64,000 nt of DNA from Paracraurococcus ruber (GCF_004353985.1 NZ_SMOA01000004.1:1-64000); one strand, 5' to 3'. Shown: positions 1 to 9,419, numbered from the stretch's first letter. Translations and numbers: made by a program. Notes: generated by a model from the letters alone, not told the origin.

Positions 1-1067
1 CGCGGGCGCCAGCCCGGCCAGGCGCCGCGCGCGCCGCCGGCGGCCGGCCGGTACTGGGTCAGCCCCGGGGTAGGCACAGCCTCCCCGGCGCCGGTCGCCA
101 GGGCGCGGCGCAGCGCCGAGATCATCAGGCCGCGCACCGCCGCCTCCTCGCGGAAGCGGAGCTCGGTCTTCATCGGGTGGACATTCACGTCCACCGCCTC
201 GGGCGGCAGGTCGAGGAAGAGGGCCGCCACCGGATGCCGGCCGGCGGCGATAAGGTCGCGCGTGGCGACCCGCAGGGCGGTGCGCAGGACCGGGTCGCGC
301 ACCGGGCGGCGATTGACCACCAGATGCTGCTCGGTCCCCGTGGCGCGGGTATAGGCAGGCTGCGCCAGCAGGCCGGACAGGGTCGCCCCAGCCCCCTCCC
401 CCGCCACCGGCAGCGCCGCGGCGGCGAAATCCGCCCCGAGCAGGGCATGGATCCGCGCCTCGCGCCTCTGTCCCGGCAGGGAGAGGACCTCCCGGCCATC
501 CACCGTCATGCGGAAGGCGACCTCCGGCCAGGCCAGCGCCAGGCGGCGCACCGCCTCGACCGCCGCCTCGGCCTCACTGCGCGCGGTCTTCAGGAATTTC
601 CGCCGGGCGGGCACGGCGTAGAACAGGTCCTGCATCTCGACCCGGGTGCCGGGGGCGCCGGCGGCCGGCAGCACCGGCCCCTTGCGGCCGCCCTCCACCG
701 CCAGGCTGTGCGCATCGCCATCGCGTCGCCGGGAGGTAAGGAGGAGACGGGAGACCGCGCCGATGGAGGGCAGCGCCTCCCCCCGGAAGCCGAGGCTGGC
801 GATGCGGAACAGCATCGCCTCCTCCGGCAGCTTGGAGGTGGCATGGCGCTCCACCGACAGCTCCAGGTCGGCCGGGCCCATGCCGGCGCCGTCATCCTCG
901 ACCAGGATCCGCTCGATCCCGCCACCTTCCAGCGCCACCGCGATGCGGGTAGCGCCGGCATCCAGGGCGTTCTCCACCAGCTCCTTCGCCACCGCCGCCG
1001 GACGCTCCACCACCTCGCCGGCGGCAATGCGGTTGGCCGTGGTCTCGGGCAGCAGGCGGACGGGCAT
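1..1067 (-). CDS. mutL: DNA mismatch repair protein MutL (C-terminal part outside window)
   Basis: This is the GHKL ATPase of methyl-independent mismatch repair, which couples MutS recognition to downstream nicking or excision. About 355 residues from the N-terminus are present; the linker and C-terminal dimerisation domain lie beyond base 1. The translation opens MPVRLLPETTANRIAAGEVV and then shows the classic MutL motifs: the ERPAAVAKELVENALDAG helix, DDGAGM for nucleotide binding, and GFRGEAL. A further conserved block, NRRPVRDP, lies in the transducer domain, followed by DVNVHPMK. The ATG at 1067 was chosen because family similarity begins immediately after it. The stop of pgi lies only 35 nt upstream, so the two genes are probably co-transcribed. 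The presence or absence of the C-terminal endonuclease motif cannot be judged here. Confidence 0.95.
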   Translation of the reverse strand, partial: MPVRLLPETTANRIAAGEVVERPAAVAKELVENALDAGATRIAVALEGGGIERILVEDDGAGMGPADLELSVERHATSKLPEEAMLFRIASLGFRGEALPSIGAVSRLLLTSRRRDGDAHSLAVEGGRKGPVLPAAGAPGTRVEMQDLFYAVPARRKFLKTARSEAEAAVEAVRRLALAWPEVAFRMTVDGREVLSLPGQRREARIHALLGADFAAAALPVAGEGAGATLSGLLAQPAYTRATGTEQHLVVNRRPVRDPVLRTALRVATRDLIAAGRHPVAALFLDLPPEAVDVNVHPMKTELRFREEAAVRGLMISALRRALATGAGEAVPTPGLTQYRPAAGGARGAWPGWRP

Positions 1068-1102
1068 CCTGGGCGGTTCCCCCGCTTCGGGGCGACTCGG
1101 GC

Positions 1103-2746
1103 TTAGCCAGCCATCCATAGCTTTTCTATGGCCCCGAGCAGGCCGGCGGTCGAGCCATCCTGCCCCGCTGCCGAACCGCCCTCGAGCGCCGCGAGGATCG
1201 GCCCGGCCAGCTGCTTGCCGAGTTCCACCCCCCACTGGTCGAAGGCGTTGATCCCCCAGAGGGCGCCGAGGCTGAACACCTTGTGCTCGTAGAGGGCGAC
1301 GAGTTGCCCGAGGGTGAAGGGGTCGAGCCGCGGCAGGAGGAGGGTCGCGCTCGGCCGGTCGCCGGGGAAGACGCGGTGCGGCAGCAGGCGGGCGATCTCG
1401 GCCGCATCGGTGCCGGCGGCGCGCATCTCGGCCTCCACCTGCGCCGCCGTCTTGCCCTGCATCAGCGCCTGGGCCTGGGCCAGGCCGTTCGCCAGCAGCT
1501 TGCGGTGGCTGTCGGCCTGCGCGTGGTCCGGACGCGCCACCAAGATGATGTCGCAGGGCACCGGCGTGGTGCCCTGGTGGATCAACTGCATGAAGCTGTG
1601 CTGCGCATTGGTCCCCGGCTCGCCGAAGACCACCGGGCCGGTGGCATGCGCGACCGGCGAGCCGTCCAGGGCGACGCGCTTGCCGAGGCTCTCCATCTCG
1701 ACCTGCTGGAGATGCGCGGGCAGGCGGGCCAGGCGCTCGTCATAGGGCAGCACGGCGCGGGTGGGGTAGCCGAGGCCGTTGACGTGCCACACCTCGGCCA
1801 GCGCCAGCAGGACCGGCAGGTTCTGGTCGAGCGGGGCGCCGAGGAAATGCGCATCCATGGCGCGGGCGCCGGCGAGCAGCCGGGCGAAGGCTTCCCAGCC
1901 CAGCGCCAGGGCGATCGAGAGGCCGATGGCCGACCAGAGCGAGAACCGCCCGCCCACCCAGTCGCGGAACGGGAAGACCCGGTCGAAGGCGATGCCGAAA
2001 GCCGCCGTCGCCTTGAGGTTGGTCGACAGCGCCGCGAGGTGGTTGCCCACCGCCGCCTCCCCCACGCCCGCCGCCAGCCAGGCGCGGACCAGCGCCGCGT
2101 TGGTCATGGTCTCCTGCGTGGTGAAGGTCTTGGACGCGACGAGGACCAGGGTGGTGCGCGGGTCGAGCGCGGGGCGCAGCGCTTCCCAGGCATGCGCGTC
2201 CACATTGGCGAGGTAATGGGCGCGCAGCGGCGCGGCGTGCGTCCAGAGCGCGCGGGTCACCATGGCCGGGCCGAGATCGGAGCCGCCGATGCCGATATTG
2301 ACCACATCGGTGAAGCGGCCGCCGGCGCCGGCGATGCGCCCGGCATGCACGCCTTCGGTGAATTCGCGCATGCGGGCAAGGACGCCGGCGACCTCGGCCG
2401 AGGCGTCCTCCTCCCCGGCGCGAAAGCCACCCTCGCCGCGCAGTGCCATGTGGAGGACGGCGCGGCGCTCGGTGGCGTTGATGGCCTCGCCGCGCGCCAT
2501 GGCGTCGCGCTTGCCGGCGAGGTCGGCGACGCCGGCGAGGGCGAGCAGGGCGGCGAGCGCGCGGTCGTCGAGCGCGGTCTTGGAGAGGTCGAGCAGTAGC
2601 CCGTCGGCGGTGCGGGAGAAGCGGGCGAAGCGGCCGGGATCGGCGGCGAAGAGCGGGCGGATGCTGTGGGGGGCGCTGCCGTCCGGGCGCGGGGTGCGCG
2701 CCAGCGCCGTCACGGCTGCCCAGGTGGCCTGGAGATCGGATGCCAT
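1103..2746 (-). CDS. pgi: Glucose-6-phosphate isomerase
   Basis: This cytosolic enzyme interconverts glucose-6-phosphate and fructose-6-phosphate at the head of glycolysis and the pentose phosphate or Entner-Doudoroff routes. The 547-residue product matches the long bacterial form (E. coli has 549). Both family signatures are visible: DWVGGRFS in the middle and INAFDQWGVELGK near the C-terminus. The SKTFTTQETMTN segment carries phosphate-binding residues and PGTNAQHSF is also conserved. The start was set at the ATG giving MASDLQATW. A longer frame upstream is rich in Arg and Pro and does not resemble the family. The gene lies between the M16 peptidase pair and mutL on the same strand. Confidence 0.97.
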   Translation of the reverse strand: MASDLQATWAAVTALARTPRPDGSAPHSIRPLFAADPGRFARFSRTADGLLLDLSKTALDDRALAALLALAGVADLAGKRDAMARGEAINATERRAVLHMALRGEGGFRAGEEDASAEVAGVLARMREFTEGVHAGRIAGAGGRFTDVVNIGIGGSDLGPAMVTRALWTHAAPLRAHYLANVDAHAWEALRPALDPRTTLVLVASKTFTTQETMTNAALVRAWLAAGVGEAAVGNHLAALSTNLKATAAFGIAFDRVFPFRDWVGGRFSLWSAIGLSIALALGWEAFARLLAGARAMDAHFLGAPLDQNLPVLLALAEVWHVNGLGYPTRAVLPYDERLARLPAHLQQVEMESLGKRVALDGSPVAHATGPVVFGEPGTNAQHSFMQLIHQGTTPVPCDIILVARPDHAQADSHRKLLANGLAQAQALMQGKTAAQVEAEMRAAGTDAAEIARLLPHRVFPGDRPSATLLLPRLDPFTLGQLVALYEHKVFSLGALWGINAFDQWGVELGKQLAGPILAALEGGSAAGQDGSTAGLLGAIEKLWMAG

Positions 2747-2930
2747 CACGGTGCCTCCCTGATGCGGTCGCCGCATAGGCTGGGCGGCAGACTGCCGCAA
2801 TCGCCGCGGCGGCGGCCTGGTTGCACCTCGCCGCCAGGAAAGCACGGCGCCGTGCCCGATCCCGTCATCCGAGACCGGTTAATGCTCCGGCTCTCGCCCG
2901 CACCTACGGGATGAGCTTCGCCAAGGAGGC

Positions 2931-4229
2931 TCAGAGCCCCACCGGCTGCCCCGCGACCACCACCGACAGCCCATCCGCCCGCAGCACCCGCCCCGCCGCC
3001 CGGGTGAGGTCCGCGGTCGAGAGCGCCCGCAGCCGCGCCGCCCGCCCGGCAAGCCAGTCCACCGGCCGGCCGTTCTGCCGCAGGGTCAGCAGCGAATCCG
3101 CCACCCGCCGGCTGTCGGCGAATTGCAGCGGCAGCGACCCGGTCAGGTAGGCCACCGCATCCTCCCGCTCGGCATCGGTCGGCCCCTGCTCGGCCATGCG
3201 GCGCCACTCGTCGCGGGTCACCGACAGCGTCTCGGCCACCCGGGCATTCTCGGTGGCGACCGAGCCGACGATCACCCCGCGGCGGAACATCACGTCCAGC
3301 CCGGCGCCGATGCCATAGGCCAGCCCGCGCTGCTCCCGCACCGCATGCATGAGGCGGGAGGCGAAGCCGCCCCCGGCCAGGATGCGCAGCATCACCTGCG
3401 TCGCCTCCCAGTCCGGGTCCTCGGCCGGCAGGCCTTCCTGCCCGAAGACCACGGCGGATTGCGGGGAAGCGACCGGGATGACCTGCTGGCCGAAGCCGCG
3501 GAAGCCGGGCAGCGCCGCCGGCGCCGGCGGCGCGCCTTCGGGCAGGCCGGCGAAGACCTCGCCGATCAGCGCCCGCAGCGCCTCCGGCCCGATGGCGCCA
3601 GCGGCGCAGACCAGCAGCCCCTCCCGCCGCATCTGCCGGCCGATCGCGCCGCGGATGGCCGCGGCGGGCAGCGCCGTCAGGCTCTCGGCGGTGCCGGAGG
3701 AGGGGCGGCCCGCCGGATGCTCGGGATAGGCGCGAGCCCAGAAGCCGCGGCCGGCCTGGCCGCGGGGGGTCTCAAGGGCGCGGCGGGCGCTGGCGACGGC
3801 GCGCGCCCGCACCCGCTCCACCGCATCCTCGTCGAGCCGCGGCGCGGTCATGGCCAAGCGCGCCAAGCGCACCGCCTCCGGCAGCGCATCGGCAAGCGCC
3901 CGGAAGCCGCCCTCGAAATTGTCGCGGTCGGCCCCGAAGGAGAGGCTGATGGCCTCGTCCCGCAGGGCATCGGCGAAGGCGTCGGCGCGCAGCGGCCCGG
4001 CGCCCTCGGTCAGCAGGGCGGCGGCCATGGCGGCGGCCCCTTCCTCTCCCTGCGGGTCCAGCGCGGCGCCGCCGCGCCAGGACCAGGCGAGCGAGACCAC
4101 CGGCACCGCATGGTCCTCGACCAGCCAGGCGGTGATGCCGTTCGCCTCGACCACTTGGATGGGCAGGGCGAAGGCGCGCGGCGCCTCGGTGGCGGGGGTC
4201 AGCCCAGGGGTCAGAGCCGCGCCGGTCAC
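2931..4229 (-). CDS. M16 family peptidase, non-catalytic partner subunit
   Basis: This 432-residue protein has the two-domain M16 (insulinase/processing peptidase) architecture but lacks the HxxEH zinc motif at the N-terminal position; the aligned region reads EEGAAAMAAALL. The C-terminal half keeps the REQRGLAYGI element (the R/Y pair) used in substrate binding by the non-catalytic partner. No clear signal peptide is seen at the N-terminus. It overlaps the upstream catalytic M16 gene by 4 nt (ATGA), which indicates translational coupling and a likely heterodimer in the envelope. In alphaproteobacteria such pairs resemble the mitochondrial processing peptidase alpha/beta arrangement. The true substrate is unknown. 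Confidence 0.9.
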   Translation of the reverse strand: MTGAALTPGLTPATEAPRAFALPIQVVEANGITAWLVEDHAVPVVSLAWSWRGGAALDPQGEEGAAAMAAALLTEGAGPLRADAFADALRDEAISLSFGADRDNFEGGFRALADALPEAVRLARLAMTAPRLDEDAVERVRARAVASARRALETPRGQAGRGFWARAYPEHPAGRPSSGTAESLTALPAAAIRGAIGRQMRREGLLVCAAGAIGPEALRALIGEVFAGLPEGAPPAPAALPGFRGFGQQVIPVASPQSAVVFGQEGLPAEDPDWEATQVMLRILAGGGFASRLMHAVREQRGLAYGIGAGLDVMFRRGVIVGSVATENARVAETLSVTRDEWRRMAEQGPTDAEREDAVAYLTGSLPLQFADSRRVADSLLTLRQNGRPVDWLAGRAARLRALSTADLTRAAGRVLRADGLSVVVAGQPVGL

Positions 4230-5653
4230 GTCCGGCGCTCCGGGACCGGGGCGCCTTCGGGCAGCAGCCAGCCGGTCGTGGCGGGGGCGCCGCCCAGCAC
4301 GGCGCGGGCCGCAGCCGCCACCTGCGGCAGGGTCACGGCGCGCAGGTGGCGCGGCCAGAACTCCACGGTCTCCAGCGGCAGGCCGGAGGCGAGCGCCGAG
4401 CCCAGCATGCGCGGCGCGGCGCCGATGCCATCCAGCGCGAGCAGCGCGCCGGCGGTGATCTGCCGCTGCGCGCGGGCCAGTTCGGCCTCGGTCGGACCAT
4501 CCTGCAGCAGGCGGTCCACCACCGCATCCACCGCCGCCTCCAGCCTCGCCGGCTCGACACCAGGGCGTGGCGTGGCGGAGAGGGTGAAGGCGGTGGCCCC
4601 CACCGCCTCCCCGTCATAGGAGGCATTGGCCGAGGTTGCGAGGCCGGTCTCGACCAGCGCCTTGTGCATCCGGCTGCCCTGGCCGCCGCCGAGCAGATGG
4701 GACAGCGCCTCCAGCGCCCAGGCCTGCTGCCGGTCGCCGAAGGTGAGGGAGGGCGCCATGGCGGCACGGAGGAAGCTTGCCTCCCGCACTGCCGGGTCGT
4801 GGCGGATCAGCCGCGCCTCGGCCGGCTGCGGCGCCGGGGCGCCGCGGTCGCGCGGGGTGACCGCGCGGCTCGGCACGCCGCCGTACAACTCCTCGGCCAG
4901 GCGGCGCACCTCGGCTTCCCGCGCATCGCCGGTGACGACCAGGATGGCGTTGGCGGGGGCGTAGCGCTGAGCGTAGAAGTCCAGCAGGTCCTGGCGGGTG
5001 ATCGCCCGGATCTCCTCCTCCCAGCCGATGATCGGCCGGCCGCGCCAGTGCTGCGGCCCCCAGAGCGCGGCCTCGAAGGCTTCCCAGAAGCGGGCGCGCG
5101 GGTTGCTGTCGGTGCGCTGCCGCCGCTCCTCCAGCACCACCTGGCGCTCGGGCTCGACGGTGTCGGGCGGGATGAGGGGGCCGGCGAAGCGGTCCGCCTC
5201 CATGCGCATCACCAGCGGCAGGCGGCTCGCCTCCACCGTCTGGTGGTAGGCGGTGACGTCGCGCGAGGTGAAGGCGTTGTCCTGCCCGCCCTCCCGCGCC
5301 ACCACCAGCGACAGCTGGCCGGGCGGCACGTTGCGGCTGCCCTTGAACATCATGTGCTCAAAGAAATGCGCCGCGCCGGAGCGGCCGCCCGGGTCCTCGC
5401 CCGAGCCGGCGGCGTAGAAGAGATAGTGCCCAACCACCGGGACCCGGCGGCTTTCGGCGAAGACGACGCGCAAGCCGTTCGGCAGCGTCCAGGTGACGGC
5501 GCCGAAGAGCGGGCGGTCGCCGGCGAGCTTGGCACGGTCCTCAGGCGCCGGCTGCACGGCGGGCGCCGCCAGCCCGGAACCGGGCGTGAGGGAGAGCGCG
5601 GCCGGCAGGGCGGCGGCGGAGGCGATGGCGGTGCGGCGAGTCACGCGGGGCAT
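4226..5653 (-). CDS. M16 family zinc metallopeptidase, catalytic subunit
   Basis: This 475-residue protein carries the inverted zinc-binding motif HFFEH at about residues 96-100. The downstream acidic ligand region is VLEERRQR. The N-terminus MPRVTRRTAIASAAALPAAL has a twin-arginine-like or Sec-type export signal, so it probably acts in the periplasm. The start at 5653 was preferred over an ATG 26 codons upstream because the signal sequence begins there. Its stop overlaps the start of the non-catalytic partner gene. In related genomes (established knowledge) such pairs sit near lipoprotein and envelope genes, as here. Confidence 0.93.
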   Translation of the reverse strand: MPRVTRRTAIASAAALPAALSLTPGSGLAAPAVQPAPEDRAKLAGDRPLFGAVTWTLPNGLRVVFAESRRVPVVGHYLFYAAGSGEDPGGRSGAAHFFEHMMFKGSRNVPPGQLSLVVAREGGQDNAFTSRDVTAYHQTVEASRLPLVMRMEADRFAGPLIPPDTVEPERQVVLEERRQRTDSNPRARFWEAFEAALWGPQHWRGRPIIGWEEEIRAITRQDLLDFYAQRYAPANAILVVTGDAREAEVRRLAEELYGGVPSRAVTPRDRGAPAPQPAEARLIRHDPAVREASFLRAAMAPSLTFGDRQQAWALEALSHLLGGGQGSRMHKALVETGLATSANASYDGEAVGATAFTLSATPRPGVEPARLEAAVDAVVDRLLQDGPTEAELARAQRQITAGALLALDGIGAAPRMLGSALASGLPLETVEFWPRHLRAVTLPQVAAAARAVLGGAPATTGWLLPEGAPVPERRT

Positions 5654-5708
5654 GCCGCAGCATGTGGGTGATGCCCGGAGAAGCGCAAATGCGCCATGCG
5701 GCCCATCG

Positions 5709-6431
5709 TCACGCCGTGGCCTCAAGCTCAACGAGAGCCCCGAGATGGTCCGTCCACGCCGGACCCTCCACCGGACCGTTCGGTGTTGCTTGGACCCGCC
5801 GTGGTGTCAGATCCATGGTATGGCCAATGTGGTCGATCACCGGCCGATCGAGCGGCGGTAAGGGCCCGGCTGTCGCGATGCGCAGATGCGGCGCCAGGGC
5901 GGCCTCCAGCGCCGCCACCACCCTCCGTGGTTGCCGCGCCGGCGGGATGGCCTGGTTGAAATCGCCGACGAGGACGACCCTGTTCGTACGCGCCGCTAGA
6001 ACCTCGGCGAGGCCAGTGAGGAAGGCCTCATGCTGCTGCCAATTCGTGCTGTCACGGCGACCCGACGAGACATGGTCTCCATGCCATGGGATACAAACGC
6101 CGATCACTTGCAATGGACCAATGGGCGTCACCGTTTCACCGGCAATGAAACGCCCTTTCGGCAGCGCCGCATTGCCGAATGCGTCGACCTCGCTCCACGG
6201 TTCTCGGCTCCACAAAGCGACTTTCCGCCGCCCTTCAACAAGAGGATAACCCCAATCCTCCGAGGCGGTGATAAGGTGACCAGCAGCGGGCACGAAATCG
6301 AGCGTCATCTCCGTCAGGCAGATGATGTCAGGCGACAAGGCTTCGATTACATGCCGCATGTTGGCGATTGCCGCCGGGCCACGCCGTCCCCATTCAATAT
6401 TCCAGGTGAGGATCCGGGCAGCCGGCGCCAC
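5709..6431 (-). CDS. Endonuclease/exonuclease/phosphatase family protein
   Basis: This is a 240-residue protein of the EEP (DNase I-like) metal-dependent phosphoesterase fold. The N-terminal strand reads ILTWNIEWG, the metal-ligand Glu lies in CLTEMT, the middle has GDFNQ, and the C-terminal catalytic His region reads TDHLGALVELE, so the active site looks complete. No signal peptide is seen. The substrate (nucleic acid, lipid or sugar phosphate) cannot be told. Its base composition is clearly lower in GC than the neighbours, with codons uncommon elsewhere in the window. Only 2 nt separate it from the BamF-like gene upstream. This suggests a horizontally acquired gene inserted in a conserved cell-envelope operon. 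Confidence 0.88.
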   Translation of the reverse strand: MAPAARILTWNIEWGRRGPAAIANMRHVIEALSPDIICLTEMTLDFVPAAGHLITASEDWGYPLVEGRRKVALWSREPWSEVDAFGNAALPKGRFIAGETVTPIGPLQVIGVCIPWHGDHVSSGRRDSTNWQQHEAFLTGLAEVLAARTNRVVLVGDFNQAIPPARQPRRVVAALEAALAPHLRIATAGPLPPLDRPVIDHIGHTMDLTPRRVQATPNGPVEGPAWTDHLGALVELEATA

Positions 6432-6433
6432 GC

Positions 6434-7015
6434 TTAGAAGATGCTCTCGAACAGGCGGGTGACCGGGTTGCCGCTCTGGCTGCGCTGGATGATCGGCGTC
6501 TCGCCCTCGGTCGCCTCGCGGCCCAGCGCGGCATTCTCCCGCAGCCTCTGGCTCTCCCGCCTGGCATCCAGGGCCACGCCCGCCGGCTCCGGCTCCCGCC
6601 AGAAGATCAGCCGGTCGACCAGGCCGCGGTCGGGCTGGTCCAGCCGCAGGCTCTCCTCGTCCACCCGACGGCGGATATCGGGCGTGGCCGGCCGGCCGGC
6701 CTGCGACAGCAGCGCGCTTTCGCCCTGGCTCTGGCGGCCGACGCCACCCGTGGCCAGCGCCGCCCCTGGCACCAGGGCGGATTCGGCCGCGAGGCGGGAG
6801 GTGAGTTCCTGCGGTCGCGCCGCGCCGGGCCGCGGAACCGGCAGGTCGCCCAGGGAAGGCGGCATGGACAGCGGCGCGCGCGTGGTCACCTGGAACTCAT
6901 CCGGCGCCTCCCGCGTGAAGCCGAAGGTACGGGACGTCTCGGGCCCGCAGCCCGCGAGCAGGCCGAGGGCGAACAGGACGGGCAGGGCAGGCTGCAGGCG
7001 GCGGCGCGGGCTCAT
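6434..7015 (-). CDS. BamF-like lipoprotein (DUF3035)
   Basis: This is a 193-residue outer-membrane lipoprotein. The N-terminus MSPRRRLQPALPVLFALGLLAGC has a basic n-region, a hydrophobic core and a lipobox LLAG|C with the lipidated Cys at residue 23. The mature start contains the DUF3035-type segment APDEFQVTTRAPLSMPPSLGD. In Caulobacter a protein of this type was described as an accessory subunit (BamF) of the beta-barrel assembly machine (established knowledge). The rest is low-complexity and probably disordered, ending in NPVTRLFESIF. The start at 7015 is fixed by the signal peptide; the longer upstream frame is an arginine-rich artefact. Confidence 0.8.
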   Translation of the reverse strand: MSPRRRLQPALPVLFALGLLAGCGPETSRTFGFTREAPDEFQVTTRAPLSMPPSLGDLPVPRPGAARPQELTSRLAAESALVPGAALATGGVGRQSQGESALLSQAGRPATPDIRRRVDEESLRLDQPDRGLVDRLIFWREPEPAGVALDARRESQRLRENAALGREATEGETPIIQRSQSGNPVTRLFESIF

Positions 7016-7165
7016 GGCAGGCTGATTAGACCAGAATGCGGGCAGCCGGAACGGGCTTCGCGCATCGCGCCGCCGCCAGGCACGGGCAATGCCTGCGGTG
7101 GAATGATTGCCCGGGCATCGGGGATCGTGCCAGCCTCGCAAGGACGTTCTCCATGGCGAGGCCGC

Positions 7166-8299
7166 ATGCCCGACGACACAGGCCGCCGCCCAGCGCGGCC
7201 GACCCTGCCCTCGCAGGCGGAGCTGACCATGCTCCGCTACTTCCTGTCGGTGCTCGAAGTGCGGCTCCGCATGGTCCCGGCCGAACCGCGCGACCCGATG
7301 CTGCTCTACGAGATACGGCAGCGGATCGAGGGCTTCTTCCCGCCCGAGCCCGACGGGCCCCTGGCCTTCCCGAGCCTCGACCAGGCCTGGACCGAGGCCT
7401 ACCGGCTGGAGCGCCTGCTGGCCCTGCTGCTGCCGGACGACCAGCTGCGCGGCGAACTCACCCGCCGCGTGGATCAGGCGGCGGCGGAGCGGGTGCCGGG
7501 CGCGACGCGCCTGCGCGCCGCGCATGAGGCGCTCTTCGCCCCACCGGCGACCGTGGTGGCGACTGCCGATGCCGCCATGCCCTTGCCTGCGCCGCCATCC
7601 CCGGCCTCGTCGTCGCGGCCGGGGGTGCCGGAGCAAGCCGCCGACCCGGTGCTCCAGCCGCAACCCGCCCCGGCCACGGCGTCACCTGCGACCGCATCGC
7701 CCGGGATTGCCTCGGCGGAGCCGGCCAGTGCCGCTGCGGCGCAGGCGCGCAACCTGCTGGTTGCCACGCTCGAGGACACCCATTGGACGCTGCAGCGCAA
7801 ATTCCTCGCCCGACCCATGCACCGCGCCGCGACGAAGCGGGTCATGCGGTACGGCATGTTCGCCTTCGCCCTGTTCCTGTTGCCCTACGCCCTGCCCCGG
7901 CTAGGCCAGCAGATGGAAAGCCTGGCGCTCTGGACCCCGCTCACCGCCGGCTTCTTCGGCGCGATGTTCAGCCGGCTGCAATACCTGCAGAGCAACTGGA
8001 ACCGTCTGAGCCTGGGCGCGCTCGAGGACGCGCAGTCGACCGAGTCGATCCTGGCGCGCAGCGCCGCTGGCATGGCCGGCGCCCTCATCCTCCTGTTCCT
8101 GCTGCAATCCGGGCTGCTGGGCGGCACGCTGTTCCCGACCCTGGCCTGGGACCGGCCGCTGCAAACCGTGCCGCCCGAGAAGGACCTTGCCCTGCTGGTG
8201 GTCTGGAGCTTCGTCGCCGGATTCTCGGAACGCCTGGTGCCGAGCATCCTGCGGCAGACCGAGGCGAAGCTGTCCACCCCGACCGCGGCGGGGCGGTAA
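7166..8299 (+). CDS. Conserved membrane protein of unknown function
   Basis: This is an approximately 377-residue protein with no family I can name. The first 120 residues are soluble and helical (PSQAELTMLRYFLSVLEVRL). A long Ala/Pro/Ser-rich linker covers roughly residues 125-195. After a conserved-looking block LLVATLEDTHWTLQRKFL come about four hydrophobic segments (YGMFAFALFLLPYALP; TPLTAGFFGAMFSRLQ; MAGALILLFLLQSGLLGG; LALLVVWSFVAGFSERLV). The C-terminus is short and cytosolic-looking. The layout suggests an inner-membrane anchor with an N-terminal cytosolic domain. An in-frame ATG at 7103 is an alternative start; 7166 was preferred because the protein-like composition begins near it. 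It is transcribed divergently from the BamF-like gene. Confidence 0.72.
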   Translation: MPDDTGRRPARPTLPSQAELTMLRYFLSVLEVRLRMVPAEPRDPMLLYEIRQRIEGFFPPEPDGPLAFPSLDQAWTEAYRLERLLALLLPDDQLRGELTRRVDQAAAERVPGATRLRAAHEALFAPPATVVATADAAMPLPAPPSPASSSRPGVPEQAADPVLQPQPAPATASPATASPGIASAEPASAAAAQARNLLVATLEDTHWTLQRKFLARPMHRAATKRVMRYGMFAFALFLLPYALPRLGQQMESLALWTPLTAGFFGAMFSRLQYLQSNWNRLSLGALEDAQSTESILARSAAGMAGALILLFLLQSGLLGGTLFPTLAWDRPLQTVPPEKDLALLVVWSFVAGFSERLVPSILRQTEAKLSTPTAAGR

Positions 8300-8454
8300 C
8301 CGGCGCGCCAAGCGGGCGCGCCGGGCGCAGGACGCGCTGCCGCCCGCAGGCACGGCGGCCCGCGCCCCATGGCGCTCGGCCTCGCGGCAGGTGCCGCGGA
8401 CCGCATCCGCGGGTTTGGCCGGCTGCCGCCGGCCGGGACCCGACGCAGCGGGTA

Positions 8455-9216
8455 TCAGCCGCCGCGGGCGGTCTTTACCGCCGCCTTGGCGGCATTCACC
8501 ATCAGCCCGACCTCGTTGCTGATGGTCACCAGCTTGAAGCCCATCTGGATCATGCGGTTGGCATAGGCCGGGCTGCCATTGTGCAGGCCGGCCGCGATGC
8601 CGCGCTTGCCGGTCTCGGTCAGCAGCTTCTCGTAGATCTTGAGGATGAAGGGATCCTCGACATCCAGCTTGGGTTCCAGCCCGTAGGAGAAGCTGAGGTC
8701 GGACGGCCCGACATAGATCCCGTCGATGCCGGGGACGTCCAGGATGGCCTCGATATTCTCGATCGCCGTCTTGGTCTCGATCATCGGGATGACGAGGATG
8801 TTGTCGTTGGCGGTCTTTTGGTAGCCGCCCGCCTCGCCATACACGCCGGCGCGGATCGGGCCGTTGCTGCGCGTGCCCTGCGGCGGGTACTTGCTGTACT
8901 GCACCAGCCGGGCGGCCTCGTCCGGGGTGTTCACCATCGGGCAGATCACGCCATAGGCGCCGGCGTCCAGCACCTTGCCGATGATCCCAGGCTCGTTCCA
9001 CGGCACCCGCACCATGGGCAGCGCGCCGGAAGGCTGGATGCCCTGGAAGCAGGCGACGCAGGACAGGTAGTCCTGCACGCCATGCTGCATGTCCACCGTC
9101 ACGCTGTCCCAGCCGCACTGGCTGTACATCTCGGCAGAGAAGGCATTGGGGATGGCGAGCCAGCCATTCACCACGGCCTTGCCGGCCTTCCACGCGTCCT
9201 TGACCTTGTTCGGCAT
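8455..9216 (-). CDS. HpcH/HpaI family aldolase
   Basis: This is a 253-residue class II (metal-dependent) aldolase of the HpcH/HpaI family, which cleaves or forms 2-keto-3-hydroxy acids to pyruvate plus an aldehyde. The residues equivalent to the HpaI active site are present: His45 in VDMQHG, Arg70 in MVRVP, the metal ligands Glu147 in PMIETK and Asp173 in YVGPSDLSFS, and the PMVNTPDEA phosphate/substrate loop. The length matches the family. It stands alone, flanked by convergent and divergent genes, so no pathway partners reveal its substrate. 4-hydroxy-2-oxoheptanedioate or a 2-keto-3-deoxy-sugar acid aldolase are the usual alternatives. Confidence 0.93.
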   Translation of the reverse strand: MPNKVKDAWKAGKAVVNGWLAIPNAFSAEMYSQCGWDSVTVDMQHGVQDYLSCVACFQGIQPSGALPMVRVPWNEPGIIGKVLDAGAYGVICPMVNTPDEAARLVQYSKYPPQGTRSNGPIRAGVYGEAGGYQKTANDNILVIPMIETKTAIENIEAILDVPGIDGIYVGPSDLSFSYGLEPKLDVEDPFILKIYEKLLTETGKRGIAAGLHNGSPAYANRMIQMGFKLVTISNEVGLMVNAAKAAVKTARGG

Positions 9217-9419
9217 CCCGCTTCCCCCACTTGGGTGTGCGCATCAGTGCTGCGGGCGGCAGGCTAGAGCAGATCGGCAGGAGGCGGTACCCGGGCAGGG
9301 AGGGATCGCCCGCAACCTCGGCGATTGCGCGCTTGTCACGCCGCAGCAAGCGAAACGACACGGCACCCGGGCGCGGCCCCGGGCGATAGTGCAGGCATGG
9401 GATCGGGTGAGCCTGGCCG

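Noticed and set aside
1115-1131. Hairpin CCATAG-loop-CTATGG as a terminator
   Set aside because: It lies inside the last codons of pgi and is explained by the coding sequence; the stem is only 6 bp with no suitable T run after it.
7016-7102. A second start for the membrane protein within the divergent gap (ATG at 7103)
   Set aside because: The extra 21 residues are not protein-like and the later ATG at 7166 fits better, although this is not certain.
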